NCBI GenBank assembly: GCA_027346125.1
Contig: DAIEST010000127.1
Location: forward strand, 1-16,684
Length of the DNA stretch: 16,684 nucleotides
Origin: Leptospirillum sp.
Lineage (GTDB): Bacteria; Nitrospirota; Leptospirillia; Leptospirillales; Leptospirillaceae
Direction of reading: 5' to 3'
The notes under the pieces are model-generated. The model saw only the letters and a program-made list of their open reading frames with translations. It was not told the DNA's origin and ran no database searches. Made by a program: the position numbers and the translations under genes. Positions 1-6,397 of this stretch are shown in pieces; within the stretch, counting starts at the first letter, position 1; each line of letters opens with the position of its first letter.

Positions 1-1
1 T

Positions 2-730
2 TCCGGCTTGTCCTATCGACTCGTGAGCCGGCTCGGGATGGCCGGAACGTGGCTGATTCTCTCCCCCGATGAACCGGATCCGGCCCATACCCAGCTGTCT
101 CTTTCGTTTTCCGGCGGAGCAGACCGGCTGGTCTACAGGGATCCCAGACGGTTCGGGAGACTCGAGTGGCTTGAACAGGATCAGAATTCCAGGATTCTTG
201 ACGGACAGGGGCCGGATATCCTGAGCATCTCTCCGGAAGAATGGCATTACCGCATGTCCCAGTCGTCACGCACGGTCCGAACGCTGCTACTCGACCAGAA
301 GCTGGCGTCGGGAATCGGAAACATCTATGCCTCCGAAATTCTTTTTTGGGCGGGGATCTCTCCTTTTCGCAAAGGAAAGGGGCTGTCCCGGACAGAATCC
401 CGGAATCTGCTGGCGTGTGCCCGGAAAATCCTGGAGGACGCCATTATTTCAGGCGGATCTTCCATTCACAGTTTCAGGGACAGTTCAGGGCAAACCGGGG
501 AATACCAGAAAAGGCATCAGGTCTACGGCCAGGAGGGAGGAAGGTGTCCGAACTGCCAGGGCACTATCCGGAAGGTCAGGGAGCAGAATCGGTCTCTCTT
601 CTACTGTCCTGCCTGTCAGAAGAAGAAAGTACGGTCTACGGCGGGAGAGTCCCCGGAATCTTTCCCAGCATTTCCACCACCGGTATCCGGAACAGGCTTT
701 CCAGATCCCGCCCATCCATCTTCTCGCTGA
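2..730 (+). CDS. mutM: Formamidopyrimidine-DNA glycosylase, C-terminal part (5' end outside window)
   Basis: Base-excision-repair DNA glycosylase/AP lyase that removes oxidised purines such as 8-oxoguanine. The reading frame is open from base 2, so the N-terminal catalytic Pro-Glu lies outside the window. Visible parts are the end of the N-terminal beta domain (SRLGMAGTW, like the family's HLGMSG), the helix-two-turn-helix region (DQKLASGIGNIYASEILFWAG) and the C-terminal zinc finger. The finger has paired cysteines encoded at 545 and 554, then 605 and 614 (CPNC...CPAC). About 35 residues follow the last cysteine, whereas family members usually stop within a few residues of it. This low-complexity, Pro/Ser-rich tail overlaps the 3' end of the minus-strand regulator gene by 95 bp. 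The tail may be read-through into DNA that became coding after the original stop was lost. The family call is firm. Confidence 0.95.
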   Translation, partial: SGLSYRLVSRLGMAGTWLILSPDEPDPAHTQLSLSFSGGADRLVYRDPRRFGRLEWLEQDQNSRILDGQGPDILSISPEEWHYRMSQSSRTVRTLLLDQKLASGIGNIYASEILFWAGISPFRKGKGLSRTESRNLLACARKILEDAIISGGSSIHSFRDSSGQTGEYQKRHQVYGQEGGRCPNCQGTIRKVREQNRSLFYCPACQKKKVRSTAGESPESFPAFPPPVSGTGFPDPAHPSSR

Positions 731-1277
731 TTTTCTGGATCTGGTCCCGGATCGTCCGGGGATGGCGGTTCATCATTTCAGCGACACGGTTGATCTCGCC
801 GGTTTTCCCATAGGCCATAAAAATGTTCCACTGATGATCCGTCAGGGAATAACGGGTCTGCTTCAGCAACTGGTAGAACCCGACAAGCTCCTTCATCCCT
901 TCAGGAACTGAAAATCTCAGGGAGCGCTGCATTCCGGTCGTGAACGGCTGGGTTTTGATCCAGATCTGGAAATTCTGCTCGAGTTCAGATGTTTCGAGAA
1001 CGAAGTCGAGATAGGGGAGATACCGCATCCAGAGGGAAAAACGCAGTTGACGAACTTTCTGAAACACCAGAATAATGGGAGGAACCCTGAGTTTCCTGAG
1101 CGTTTCCGGCGGAGGCGGAAAGCCTCCTCCCAAAAGGATTCTGGAAGGATCTGTCACCCTGAGAAGGTTTTCGATCTCTTTCCACGTCCGGATGAAGATC
1201 CAGGTCTGATCGATCGATCTGGTTGAAGGAAGATATGGTTCCAGTCCCTGGTCGAGGATAATTTCCCTCTTCTTCAC
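636..1277 (-). CDS. Orphan regulator: degenerate receiver-like domain plus LuxR-like HTH
   Basis: I do not recognise a named gene. I chose the GTG start at 1277 because AAAAGGG lies 8 bases upstream; a TTG at 1301 would add 8 residues. The product is 213 aa. Residues 144-188 (LTDHQW...AEMMNRHPRTIRDQIQKISEKM) have the spacing of a LuxR/sigma-region-4 helix-turn-helix and probably bind DNA. Residues 4-110 alternate short strands and helices like a response-regulator receiver. The segment RILLGGGFPPP (47-57) aligns with the usual ILLDxxxP strand but has Gly where the phospho-acceptor Asp should be. No conserved Lys is seen in the last strand (YLDFVLETSELE). If this reading is right, the protein cannot be controlled by ordinary phosphorylation. 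No histidine kinase is adjacent. The gene converges with mutM and overlaps its 3' end. The HTH call is fairly sure; the pseudo-receiver call is inference. Confidence 0.7.
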   Translation of the reverse strand: MKKREIILDQGLEPYLPSTRSIDQTWIFIRTWKEIENLLRVTDPSRILLGGGFPPPPETLRKLRVPPIILVFQKVRQLRFSLWMRYLPYLDFVLETSELEQNFQIWIKTQPFTTGMQRSLRFSVPEGMKELVGFYQLLKQTRYSLTDHQWNIFMAYGKTGEINRVAEMMNRHPRTIRDQIQKISEKMDGRDLESLFRIPVVEMLGKIPGTLPP

Positions 1278-1300
1278 ATTAATAACCCTTTTTCTGAACA

Positions 1301-1440
1301 ATCAATAAATTAAAGATATCAATATAAAAAATAAATTTTGAAAGGCCATGGATAATATCATTTTAAAAAACGTCTTTCAATACGATTTTAGAATAAAACG
1401 ATCAAATTTATTTGAAAATAATTTTTACTCTATAAGACCT
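1301..1440. other. AT-rich intergenic patch
   Basis: By direct count about 27 of these 140 bases are G or C (about 19%), far below the surrounding genes. It lies immediately upstream of the minus-strand regulator and beside the decayed island. It probably holds that regulator's promoter (several TATAAT-like hexamers on the minus strand), but none stands out from the AT background. The short plus-strand open frame that crosses it (from 1348) has no convincing protein features and is not called. The rest of the stretch, 1441-1518, shows nothing recognisable. Confidence 0.75.
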
Positions 1441-1518
1441 GCCCGTCGCCAAGGAACAAAGAATGGGATGATCCGAAGAATTGAGACACTTGCAGGATGG
1501 ATCGATCGTAAAACCGAT

Positions 1519-1627
1519 GCAGATCCTCACCCTCCCGGAACGTTGCCATATGAAAATCCCCCTCTTTCCCCAAGATGTCAAAATAGACATAGAGTGAAGG
1601 GGTGCGTCGAGTTCAATTGTGACAAAA
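1519..1627 (-). repeat. Direct repeat copy 1 (integrase promoter and first codons)
   Basis: About 109 bp, roughly 95% identical to 3135-3242 by eye; the differences are a few substitutions and one 1-bp indel. On the minus strand it carries the upstream region and the first ~10 codons (MATFREGEDL, ATG at 1549-1547) of the same integrase as copy 2. Identity stops abruptly after GAGGATCTGC, and the frame then runs into unrelated sequence. The -10-like hexamer here reads TCTATG, where copy 2 has TCTAAT. It is therefore a truncated second integrase 5' end. Confidence 0.85.
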
Positions 1628-1670
1628 CTGGGAAGGAGGATTAACCATATAAGCTTGTTTTACGAACATA

Positions 1671-1704
1671 GCGCCCACCCCGAAGGATGGGCGAGGATTG
1701 AAAC
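1671..1704 (+). repeat. Solitary CRISPR-repeat-like sequence
   Basis: A 34-base stretch ends in GGATTGAAAC, the hallmark 3' end of many type I-B/I-C and type III CRISPR repeats. It is preceded by an imperfect inverted repeat (CGCCCACCCC / GGATGGGCG, with a short GAA loop) like the stem in type I-C repeats. Read on the minus strand it begins GTTTCAATCC. Only one copy is visible: no second repeat follows at 60-75 bases on either side, and no cas gene is in the window. It could be a leftover from a lost array, an orphan repeat carried by the mobile element, or chance. Confidence 0.45.
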
Positions 1705-1784
1705 TATTACTTCTGCAAGTTATGAGCTTAAGAAAACTCAGGCCAGTCTCGTTCGACCGTATCTTCCTCCAATGAAACTGTTCT

Positions 1785-1972
1785 CCGATCTTGATCGTCA
1801 CCCCTGGAATCAGCCGCTTTTTTCCCGCCGGTGACGACGAAAAGATCCACTCCCACATTCCGAGAATCCGGACCGGAATGATGGGAACTCCACAGAGAAT
1901 TGCGAGTCTTTCCGCACCTGTCTGAATTGGCAGGAGAAATCTTAATGCCATTCCGGCCAATACATCCTTGAT
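1785..1972 (-). pseudogene. Lysophospholipid acyltransferase (PlsC-like) C-terminal fragment
   Basis: The minus-strand translation contains TGAERLAILCGVPIIPVRILG and then IPGVTIKIGEQF. This matches the C-terminal half of PlsC-type 1-acylglycerol-3-phosphate acyltransferases: the GAARLA...GVPIVPV motif followed by a V-x-IGEP-like strand. The catalytic HX4D box and the FPEGTRS motif, which should lie upstream, are missing. The frame instead runs back into the end of hicA. Downstream it reads on through the CRISPR-like sequence to a stop at 1613-1615 without family resemblance. It is a truncated remnant that cannot encode an active enzyme. A TTG at 1960 would be its only nearby start, and no good ribosome binding site was seen. 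Confidence 0.6.
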
Positions 1973-2157
1973 TACAGGATGGGAACCCCGAGATCCTTGC
2001 AGATTTTACGTGCCAAATGATTGTCTATTTCATTATGGCGTGGGATTGCAGAACGACGATTTTGAGCGGGGTTATGCCACCACGAGTGGCGGGCGCCTTC
2101 TCTGAGAGGAAGGCAGCCATGTTCACGAAGATGCCGGAGAAGGTCAACCCGCCTCAT
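1972..2157 (-). CDS. hicA: HicA-family mRNA interferase toxin
   Basis: A 61-aa protein matching the HicA family, small double-stranded-RNA-binding-fold toxins that cleave translated mRNA. The pattern is a short N-terminal helix (RRVDLLRHLREHGC), then GARHSWWHNP, IPRHNEID and LARKICKDLGV, as expected for GGSHH...VPxHxxxE...ILkqlgi. His24 sits where the family's catalytic histidine lies; the usual GGSHH is altered to GARHS, so activity is not certain. The ATG at 2157 overlaps the hicB stop as ATGA, so the toxin is probably translated by coupling to its antitoxin. Antitoxin-first order is less common than the hicA-hicB order but is seen in other members. The gene lies inside a decayed element and may persist through its addictive property. 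Confidence 0.8.
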   Translation of the reverse strand: MRRVDLLRHLREHGCLPLREGARHSWWHNPAQNRRSAIPRHNEIDNHLARKICKDLGVPIL

Positions 2158-2363
2158 AAAGCGATAGGCTCTTCCCTGAATTCATCCCCTGCGGCTTCAA
2201 GAGCATCATTGCGGTTTAACTCGAGAGCTTCCCGCAAAGTCACCCGAAGACTCTCCATGAGTTCCTCGTGTGTTGGCTCCTGACAGTTGACGCCCGGAAC
2301 CTCTTCTATCCAACCGATCCATCCGTTCTCGGATTTTTTGATGACGGCCGTAAAAGTGTCCAA
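2154..2363 (-). CDS. hicB: HicB-family antitoxin
   Basis: A 69-aa protein with the HicB/UPF0150 partial RNase H-like fold: FTAVIKKSENGWIGWIEEVPG (4-24), then a helix rich in Glu and Leu (ESLRVTLREALELN). It would neutralise HicA by direct binding. There is no C-terminal ribbon-helix-helix or HTH domain, so DNA-binding autorepression of the usual HicB kind is not evident. The TTG start at 2363 is supported by AGGAG six bases upstream. Its stop overlaps the hicA ATG by 4 bp. The 47 bp upstream, after the integrase remnant, are AT-rich with several weak promoter-like hexamers but none decisive. Confidence 0.8.
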   Translation of the reverse strand: MDTFTAVIKKSENGWIGWIEEVPGVNCQEPTHEELMESLRVTLREALELNRNDALEAAGDEFREEPIAL

Positions 2364-2410
2364 TGATTTCTCCTAAGTTTTACGTTTTTCTCGTTAACTC
2401 TTTGTAAGGG

Positions 2411-3165
2411 TTATTTCAGCAACTCTGCCAAGTCCTCCGCCTTCAAATGAGTATACCGCTTGAGCATCTGCAATGTCTTGTGCCCAGTGATCGCGGACAC
2501 CTGCTGGGGGTCGAACCCTTTTCAAAGAACCGTCTGGTCGCCTCGTGCCGTAGATCGTGAAATGCAAGATCCTCGATCCCGGCTCGATTGCGCCCTCTCG
2601 AAGGCCTGAGTCATCGTGTGGGGATCAGTTAAGGCCCATATCCGTCCAATCGCCGTGGAAGATCGTTTAGAATCCTCAATGCCTCTGTCGTGAGCAGTAC
2701 AGTCCGGGACTTTCCTGTCTTCGTTTCAGGAATCAGAAGCACTCTCTATTCCTTGATACAGATTGCAAACACGTGGGAAAATCAGGTTCATTTCCCTATT
2801 CACCGTGGAGGAAGAAACTTTCGACAGTCGGGCATCTCTCCAGGCGGCCAGATCAGAGGATCGGATTTCGGCGAGCGAACGTTTGGAGAGAGGGTGGTTT
2901 CTCCAGTAACAAATCCGGATGGCTTCGATGGATGCGCCCTTTTTGGAAGACGATATTTCCTTCAGGTATCGCTCCAGAGCTTCCCTGAGAGTCGTCTTTT
3001 CGGCTTCTATCCTGGAAACAAAGATTCCACGGGCCATTTCAGATTCGACGGTGGAAAACCAGGCTTCAGCATCGGCTTTGGTGTTAAAGGTTTTGGACTG
3101 TTCGGATAACCTTTTTGCCGGATCATGACTTGCCGCAGATCCTCACCCTCCCGGAACGTTGCCAT
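2411..3165 (-). pseudogene. Tyrosine-type site-specific integrase, multiply broken
   Basis: Pieces of one integrase lie in order on the minus strand in different frames. They are an N-terminal arm (MATFREGEDLRQVMIRQKGYP from ATG 3165), SKTFNTKADAEAWFSTVE, and a core-binding domain (MARGIFVSRIEAEKTTLREA to TVNREMNL). Then come VFAICIKE, LLIPETKTGKSRTV, MTQAFERAQ, LAFHDLRHEATRRFFEKG and finally QQVSAITGHKTLQMLKRYTHL, ending at TAA 2413-2411. Lesions are a frameshift near 3103, an extra T near 2780, an internal deletion near 2747, breaks between 2590 and 2640, and a lost base near 2520. The deletion removes the first part of the catalytic domain, including the first catalytic Arg. The HxxR box, the GH motif and the putative nucleophile Tyr (KRYTHL) remain readable. 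It cannot make a working recombinase. It was probably the enzyme that inserted this element at the adjacent tRNA-Val. Confidence 0.9.
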
Positions 3166-3242
3166 ATGACAATCCCCCTCTTTCCCCAAGACGTCAAAAT
3201 AGATTAGAGTGAAGGGGTGCGTCGAGTTCAATTGCGACAAAA
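3135..3242 (-). repeat. Direct repeat copy 2 (integrase promoter and first codons)
   Basis: Second copy of the ~109-bp repeat at 1519-1627, with about five differences. It contains the integrase promoter, a GGGGG ribosome-binding stretch and the ATG at 3165. Its outer end is 46 bp from the CCA end of tRNA-Val. Confidence 0.85.
3203..3231 (-). promoter_or_regulatory. Sigma-70-like promoter of the integrase pseudogene
   Basis: On the minus strand, TTGAAC (3231-3226), a 17-bp spacer and TCTAAT (3208-3203) lie about 40 bp upstream of the integrase ATG. The hexamers match the consensus at 4/6 and 5/6. In the other repeat copy the -10 reads TCTATG. Confidence 0.55.
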
Positions 3243-3288
3243 TTCAATTTCCGGGGGAGGAGGAGTTTTTCAAGGATGGCTTGGGATA

Positions 3289-3363
3289 TGGTGGGCGATA
3301 CAGGGCTCGAACCTGTGACCCCTGCCGTGTGAAGGCAGTGCTCTACCGCTGAGCTAATCGCCC
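3289..3363 (-). tRNA. tRNA-Val (anticodon CAC)
   Basis: On the minus strand the sequence folds as a full cloverleaf. The acceptor stem is GGGCGAT/ATCGCCC, the D arm GCTCAGCGGTAGAGC, the anticodon stem CTGCC/GGCAG with loop TTCACAC, and the T arm ACAGG-TTCGAGC-CCTGT. The discriminator base is A, and the CCA is encoded (3291-3289). Anticodon CAC is at 3331-3329 and reads GUG. A73, A35 and C36 fit valine identity. The 3' end faces the decayed integrase, so it is the likely integration target. A good promoter lies just upstream. Confidence 0.93.
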
Positions 3364-3374
3364 GAAACCGCTCC

Positions 3375-3403
3375 ATCTTATCCCATAACCGGATCCTTGA
3401 CAA
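3375..3403 (-). promoter_or_regulatory. Sigma-70 promoter of tRNA-Val
   Basis: On the minus strand, TTGTCA (3403-3398), a 17-bp spacer and TAAGAT (3380-3375) end 11 bp before the tRNA 5' end. The near-consensus -35 box and optimal spacing make this a convincing tRNA promoter. Confidence 0.8.
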
Positions 3404-3466
3404 CCTCCCTTCGCCCGCCGGAATGCCAGCAGCACCGATCAACTATTCCAGGAGCGATCAGACCGC

Positions 3467-6397
3467 GTGAAATTCAAAGATACCCTGAACCTTCCCCAAA
3501 CAAGCTTCCCCATGCAGGCCAAGCTTCCTGAAAAAGAACCGGAAATCCTTTCCCGATGGGAAAAGGAAGACCAGTACGGACAGATCCAGGAACTTCTGCG
3601 GGATCGTCCCCTGTTTGTCCTCCATGACGGGCCTCCTTATGCCAACGGGCATCTTCATATGGGTCATGCCCTGAACAAGATCCTGAAGGACATGATCAAC
3701 AGGATTGCCCTCAAGAACGGGAAAAGGCCTGTTTACATACCGGGATGGGATTGCCACGGACTCCCGATCGAACACAGGGTTCTGGCGGAACTGAAAAGGA
3801 ACCGTTCCGAACTTTCCCCCATCGAGATCCGCACCCGTTGCCGGGAATCCGCACAGGAATTTTCCGGGATCCAGGGTGACGAGTTCCGCCGCATGGGCAT
3901 CCTGGCCGACTGGAAGCATTCGTACCTGACCATGGAGTATGGCTACGAAGCAACGATCCTCAGGGCCTTTTCCGCATTGGTCCAGGATCGCCGGATCTAT
4001 AAGGGTGTCAAACCCGTCCTCTGGTGCCCGAACTGCGAAACGGCCCTGGCCGACGCAGAAGTCGAATACGAGGAGCACGTTTCCAGAACGGCCACGGTTC
4101 TCTTCCGCGAAAAGGGCGATTCCCCCTCAAGGCGATTCTTTCCCATCTGGACGACAACCCCGTGGACGCTGCCGGCCAATCGGGCGGTGGCCATCAGCCC
4201 TGAAGCGGAATATCTTGAGCTTGAATGGATCCTCGACGCTCCAGGTACCCTCTTTCAAAAAGGGGATCGTGTCGTGGTGGGAGCCCTCCTCTGGACGGAA
4301 GAAAAGAGTTTTGCCGGGTTTTCTGCGATCCGTTCAGGTTTTTCCGTTCTCGCCACCCGGAAAGGAAAAGATTTTCTGAACGGGAATCCCGGTCTTTTAA
4401 GCCCTCTCAACGGACAGACCGTTCCGCTGGCAGCCGGCGACTTCGTCACGATGGACCAGGGAAGCGGAATGGTCCATATTGCCCCCGGACATGGAGAGGA
4501 CGATTACAATCTCGGGAAATCCCTGAACCTTGAAATCTATGCCCCGCTCGACGACAGGGGGCGATATACCCCGGATCTGATATCGGTCCTCCCGGATCTG
4601 GTCGGCGTTCCCGTCCAGAAAGCGGATCCCGCGATTCTCGATCTCCTGGCTTCCAGAGGGCTCCTCGTGGAAACAGCGGACTACCGGCATTCCTACCCCC
4701 ACTGCTGGCGCTGCAAGAAACCCGTTCTTTTCAGGGCCACTCCCCAGTGGTTCCTCTCCCTTTCGGAAAAGGACCTCCGGGATCAGGCGCTTTCTGCGAT
4801 CGCCTCGCTCGAATGGATTCCTGCCAAGGGAGAAACCCGGATCACAGGGATGATCAGTACCCGTCCGGACTGGTGCCTTTCACGTCAACGGGCATGGGGA
4901 ATCCCTATCCCCGCCTTCACCTGCCGTTCCTGTCGACACAGCTTTATCGATCCCGTATTTGTCCTTCGGCTTGCCGACTGGACACAGGTCAATGGAGTGG
5001 ATGCATGGTTTGTCGACCCCCTCCCACCCGACCTTCTCCAGGACCTTCAATGCCCTTCATGCAAAGGGACCGACCTGAGCCCGGAAAAAGACATTCTTGA
5101 CGTATGGTTCGACTCGGGAGTGAGCCATGTGGCCGTTTTGAAATCCCGCGAGGGACTTCACTGGCCGGCCGATCTTTACCTCGAAGGATCGGACCAGCAC
5201 CGGGGGTGGTTCCAATCCTCTCTCCTCACGAGCATGGCACTGTTCAACGCCCCCCCCTACCGTCGCGTCCTGACCCACGGATTCGTCGTGGATGGTCAAG
5301 GGCGCAAAATGTCCAAATCGCTCAAGAATGTCATTTCCCCACTGGAAATCGTCCAGAAATACGGGGCGGAGATCCTTCGTCTCTGGGTAGCCTCTTCCGA
5401 TTACCAGGAAGATATCAGGCTTTCGGATGTCATTCTCTCGCACCTGGTCGAATCCTATCGGAAAATCCGGAATACCTTCCGGTTCCTCGTCTCGAACCTG
5501 TACGACTTTCCTTCGGACCAGTCTTCCCTTCATCCATGGATCCAGGCTCCCTCTCCCGATCTCCTTGACCGATGGATCCTCTCTCTCTGGGAACGGACCA
5601 AGGGCCGGATTATCCAGTCCTACAAGGCATTCGACTTCGGACAGGCTACACACATTGCCAACCAGTTCTGTTCTGTCAGCCTTTCGGCCCACTACTTCGA
5701 CATGATCAAGGATCGGCTGTACACCGAAAGAAAAAATTCCCCGGAACGGAGATTCACGCAGGCCACACTGCGGACCATCGGTCGGGAACTCCTTCTTTGT
5801 CTCGAGCCCATTCTTGTTTTCACGACCGATGAACTGGCTCCCTACTTCATACCGGAACAACCGGGAGAAACCTCCGCTTTCTCTCTCCATTCCTCAGTCT
5901 TTCCCGACACGGCCCAGGGAAGGATCGACCCTTCCCTGGAAGAAAAAATGGAACAACTTCTTTCCCTTCGGGGGGAGTTCGGGAAAATCATGGACGATCT
6001 CAAGAAATCCAAAGTCGTCGGATCCGCCCTCGAAGTGGAGGTCACGCTGACAGGAAAACCGGTAAACGAGGGGGTCTTTGAAGGCTTTGAGGGATTGACC
6101 GATTCATTCCTGGCAACGTTCCTGATCGTTTCCGGCGTCCGGAGGACAGCCGGAGAACCCTTGTCAGGAGAACTCGACGGACGGAAAAGTCTGATCGACC
6201 AGGACAGCGAAGCGGTGCCGGGTCTCAGATGGACGCTGAACCCTGCAAAAGGCAGCAAGTGTGAACGGTGCTGGAACTACAGCAGCACGACGGGAAGCAA
6301 TCCCGAAGGGTGGCCTATCTGCTCGCGATGCTATCCGATCGTCCTCGAGTGGACCCGACAAAACCCATCGTCCGGCATCGGTCCGGCAAACCCATGA
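3467..6397 (+). CDS. ileS: Isoleucyl-tRNA synthetase
   Basis: Class Ia aminoacyl-tRNA synthetase that charges tRNA-Ile in the cytoplasm; 976 aa, slightly longer than the usual bacterial ~930-940. The ATP-binding HIGH motif is HMGH (64-67) after DGPPYANGHL. The CP1 editing domain shows TTTPWTLPANRAVAIS and GMVHIAPGHGEDDY. DVWFDSG and the KMSKS loop (614-618) follow. The C-terminal zinc site has Cys932, Cys935, Cys952 and Cys955, as in the zinc-carrying bacterial type. The GTG start at 3467 is chosen because the N-terminal KFKDTLNLPQTSFPM is typical of IleRS; AGGAG lies 12 bases upstream, a rather long spacing. The stop overlaps the lspA start (ATGA), and the ileS-lspA pairing is widespread in bacteria. 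It heads a plus-strand operon that probably runs to the hairpin at 8959. Confidence 0.98.
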   Translation: MKFKDTLNLPQTSFPMQAKLPEKEPEILSRWEKEDQYGQIQELLRDRPLFVLHDGPPYANGHLHMGHALNKILKDMINRIALKNGKRPVYIPGWDCHGLPIEHRVLAELKRNRSELSPIEIRTRCRESAQEFSGIQGDEFRRMGILADWKHSYLTMEYGYEATILRAFSALVQDRRIYKGVKPVLWCPNCETALADAEVEYEEHVSRTATVLFREKGDSPSRRFFPIWTTTPWTLPANRAVAISPEAEYLELEWILDAPGTLFQKGDRVVVGALLWTEEKSFAGFSAIRSGFSVLATRKGKDFLNGNPGLLSPLNGQTVPLAAGDFVTMDQGSGMVHIAPGHGEDDYNLGKSLNLEIYAPLDDRGRYTPDLISVLPDLVGVPVQKADPAILDLLASRGLLVETADYRHSYPHCWRCKKPVLFRATPQWFLSLSEKDLRDQALSAIASLEWIPAKGETRITGMISTRPDWCLSRQRAWGIPIPAFTCRSCRHSFIDPVFVLRLADWTQVNGVDAWFVDPLPPDLLQDLQCPSCKGTDLSPEKDILDVWFDSGVSHVAVLKSREGLHWPADLYLEGSDQHRGWFQSSLLTSMALFNAPPYRRVLTHGFVVDGQGRKMSKSLKNVISPLEIVQKYGAEILRLWVASSDYQEDIRLSDVILSHLVESYRKIRNTFRFLVSNLYDFPSDQSSLHPWIQAPSPDLLDRWILSLWERTKGRIIQSYKAFDFGQATHIANQFCSVSLSAHYFDMIKDRLYTERKNSPERRFTQATLRTIGRELLLCLEPILVFTTDELAPYFIPEQPGETSAFSLHSSVFPDTAQGRIDPSLEEKMEQLLSLRGEFGKIMDDLKKSKVVGSALEVEVTLTGKPVNEGVFEGFEGLTDSFLATFLIVSGVRRTAGEPLSGELDGRKSLIDQDSEAVPGLRWTLNPAKGSKCERCWNYSSTTGSNPEGWPICSRCYPIVLEWTRQNPSSGIGPANP

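Larger units (their letters stand above)
1519..3288. mobile_element. Decayed integrative element next to tRNA-Val
   Basis: This stretch sits directly against the 3' end of a tRNA gene. It contains a tyrosine-integrase pseudogene reading away from the tRNA, a hicBA toxin-antitoxin pair, a plsC-like gene fragment, a lone CRISPR-repeat-like sequence and a direct repeat of about 109 bp. tRNA plus adjacent integrase is the classic layout of an integrated island, phage or plasmid. The left limit is placed at the outer direct repeat and is arbitrary. I found no duplicate of the tRNA 3' end that would mark the other attachment site, so the far end has probably been deleted. The repeat copies carry the same integrase 5' region, which suggests two related insertions, or a duplication followed by deletion. 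Confidence 0.6.

Noticed and set aside
1348..1644. 98-codon plus-strand open frame over the AT-rich patch and repeat copy 1
   Set aside because: No recognisable domain; its second half is antisense to the integrase 5' remnant, and no good ribosome binding site is present.
1250..1660. Second attachment site (copy of the tRNA-Val 3' end)
   Set aside because: Looked for the T-arm and acceptor sequence on both strands and saw no convincing match.
1705..1790. Continuation of a CRISPR array after the lone repeat
   Set aside because: No second repeat at spacer distance on either side, so it is not annotated as a CRISPR array.
2690..3109. Plus-strand open frame of 139 codons
   Set aside because: It is antisense to the integrase pseudogene, whose fragments give clear family motifs on the minus strand.
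3397..3424. Plus-strand TTGACA as an ileS promoter
   Set aside because: No acceptable -10 box lies 16-18 bp downstream; the same bases are better explained as the -35 of the tRNA-Val promoter on the other strand.
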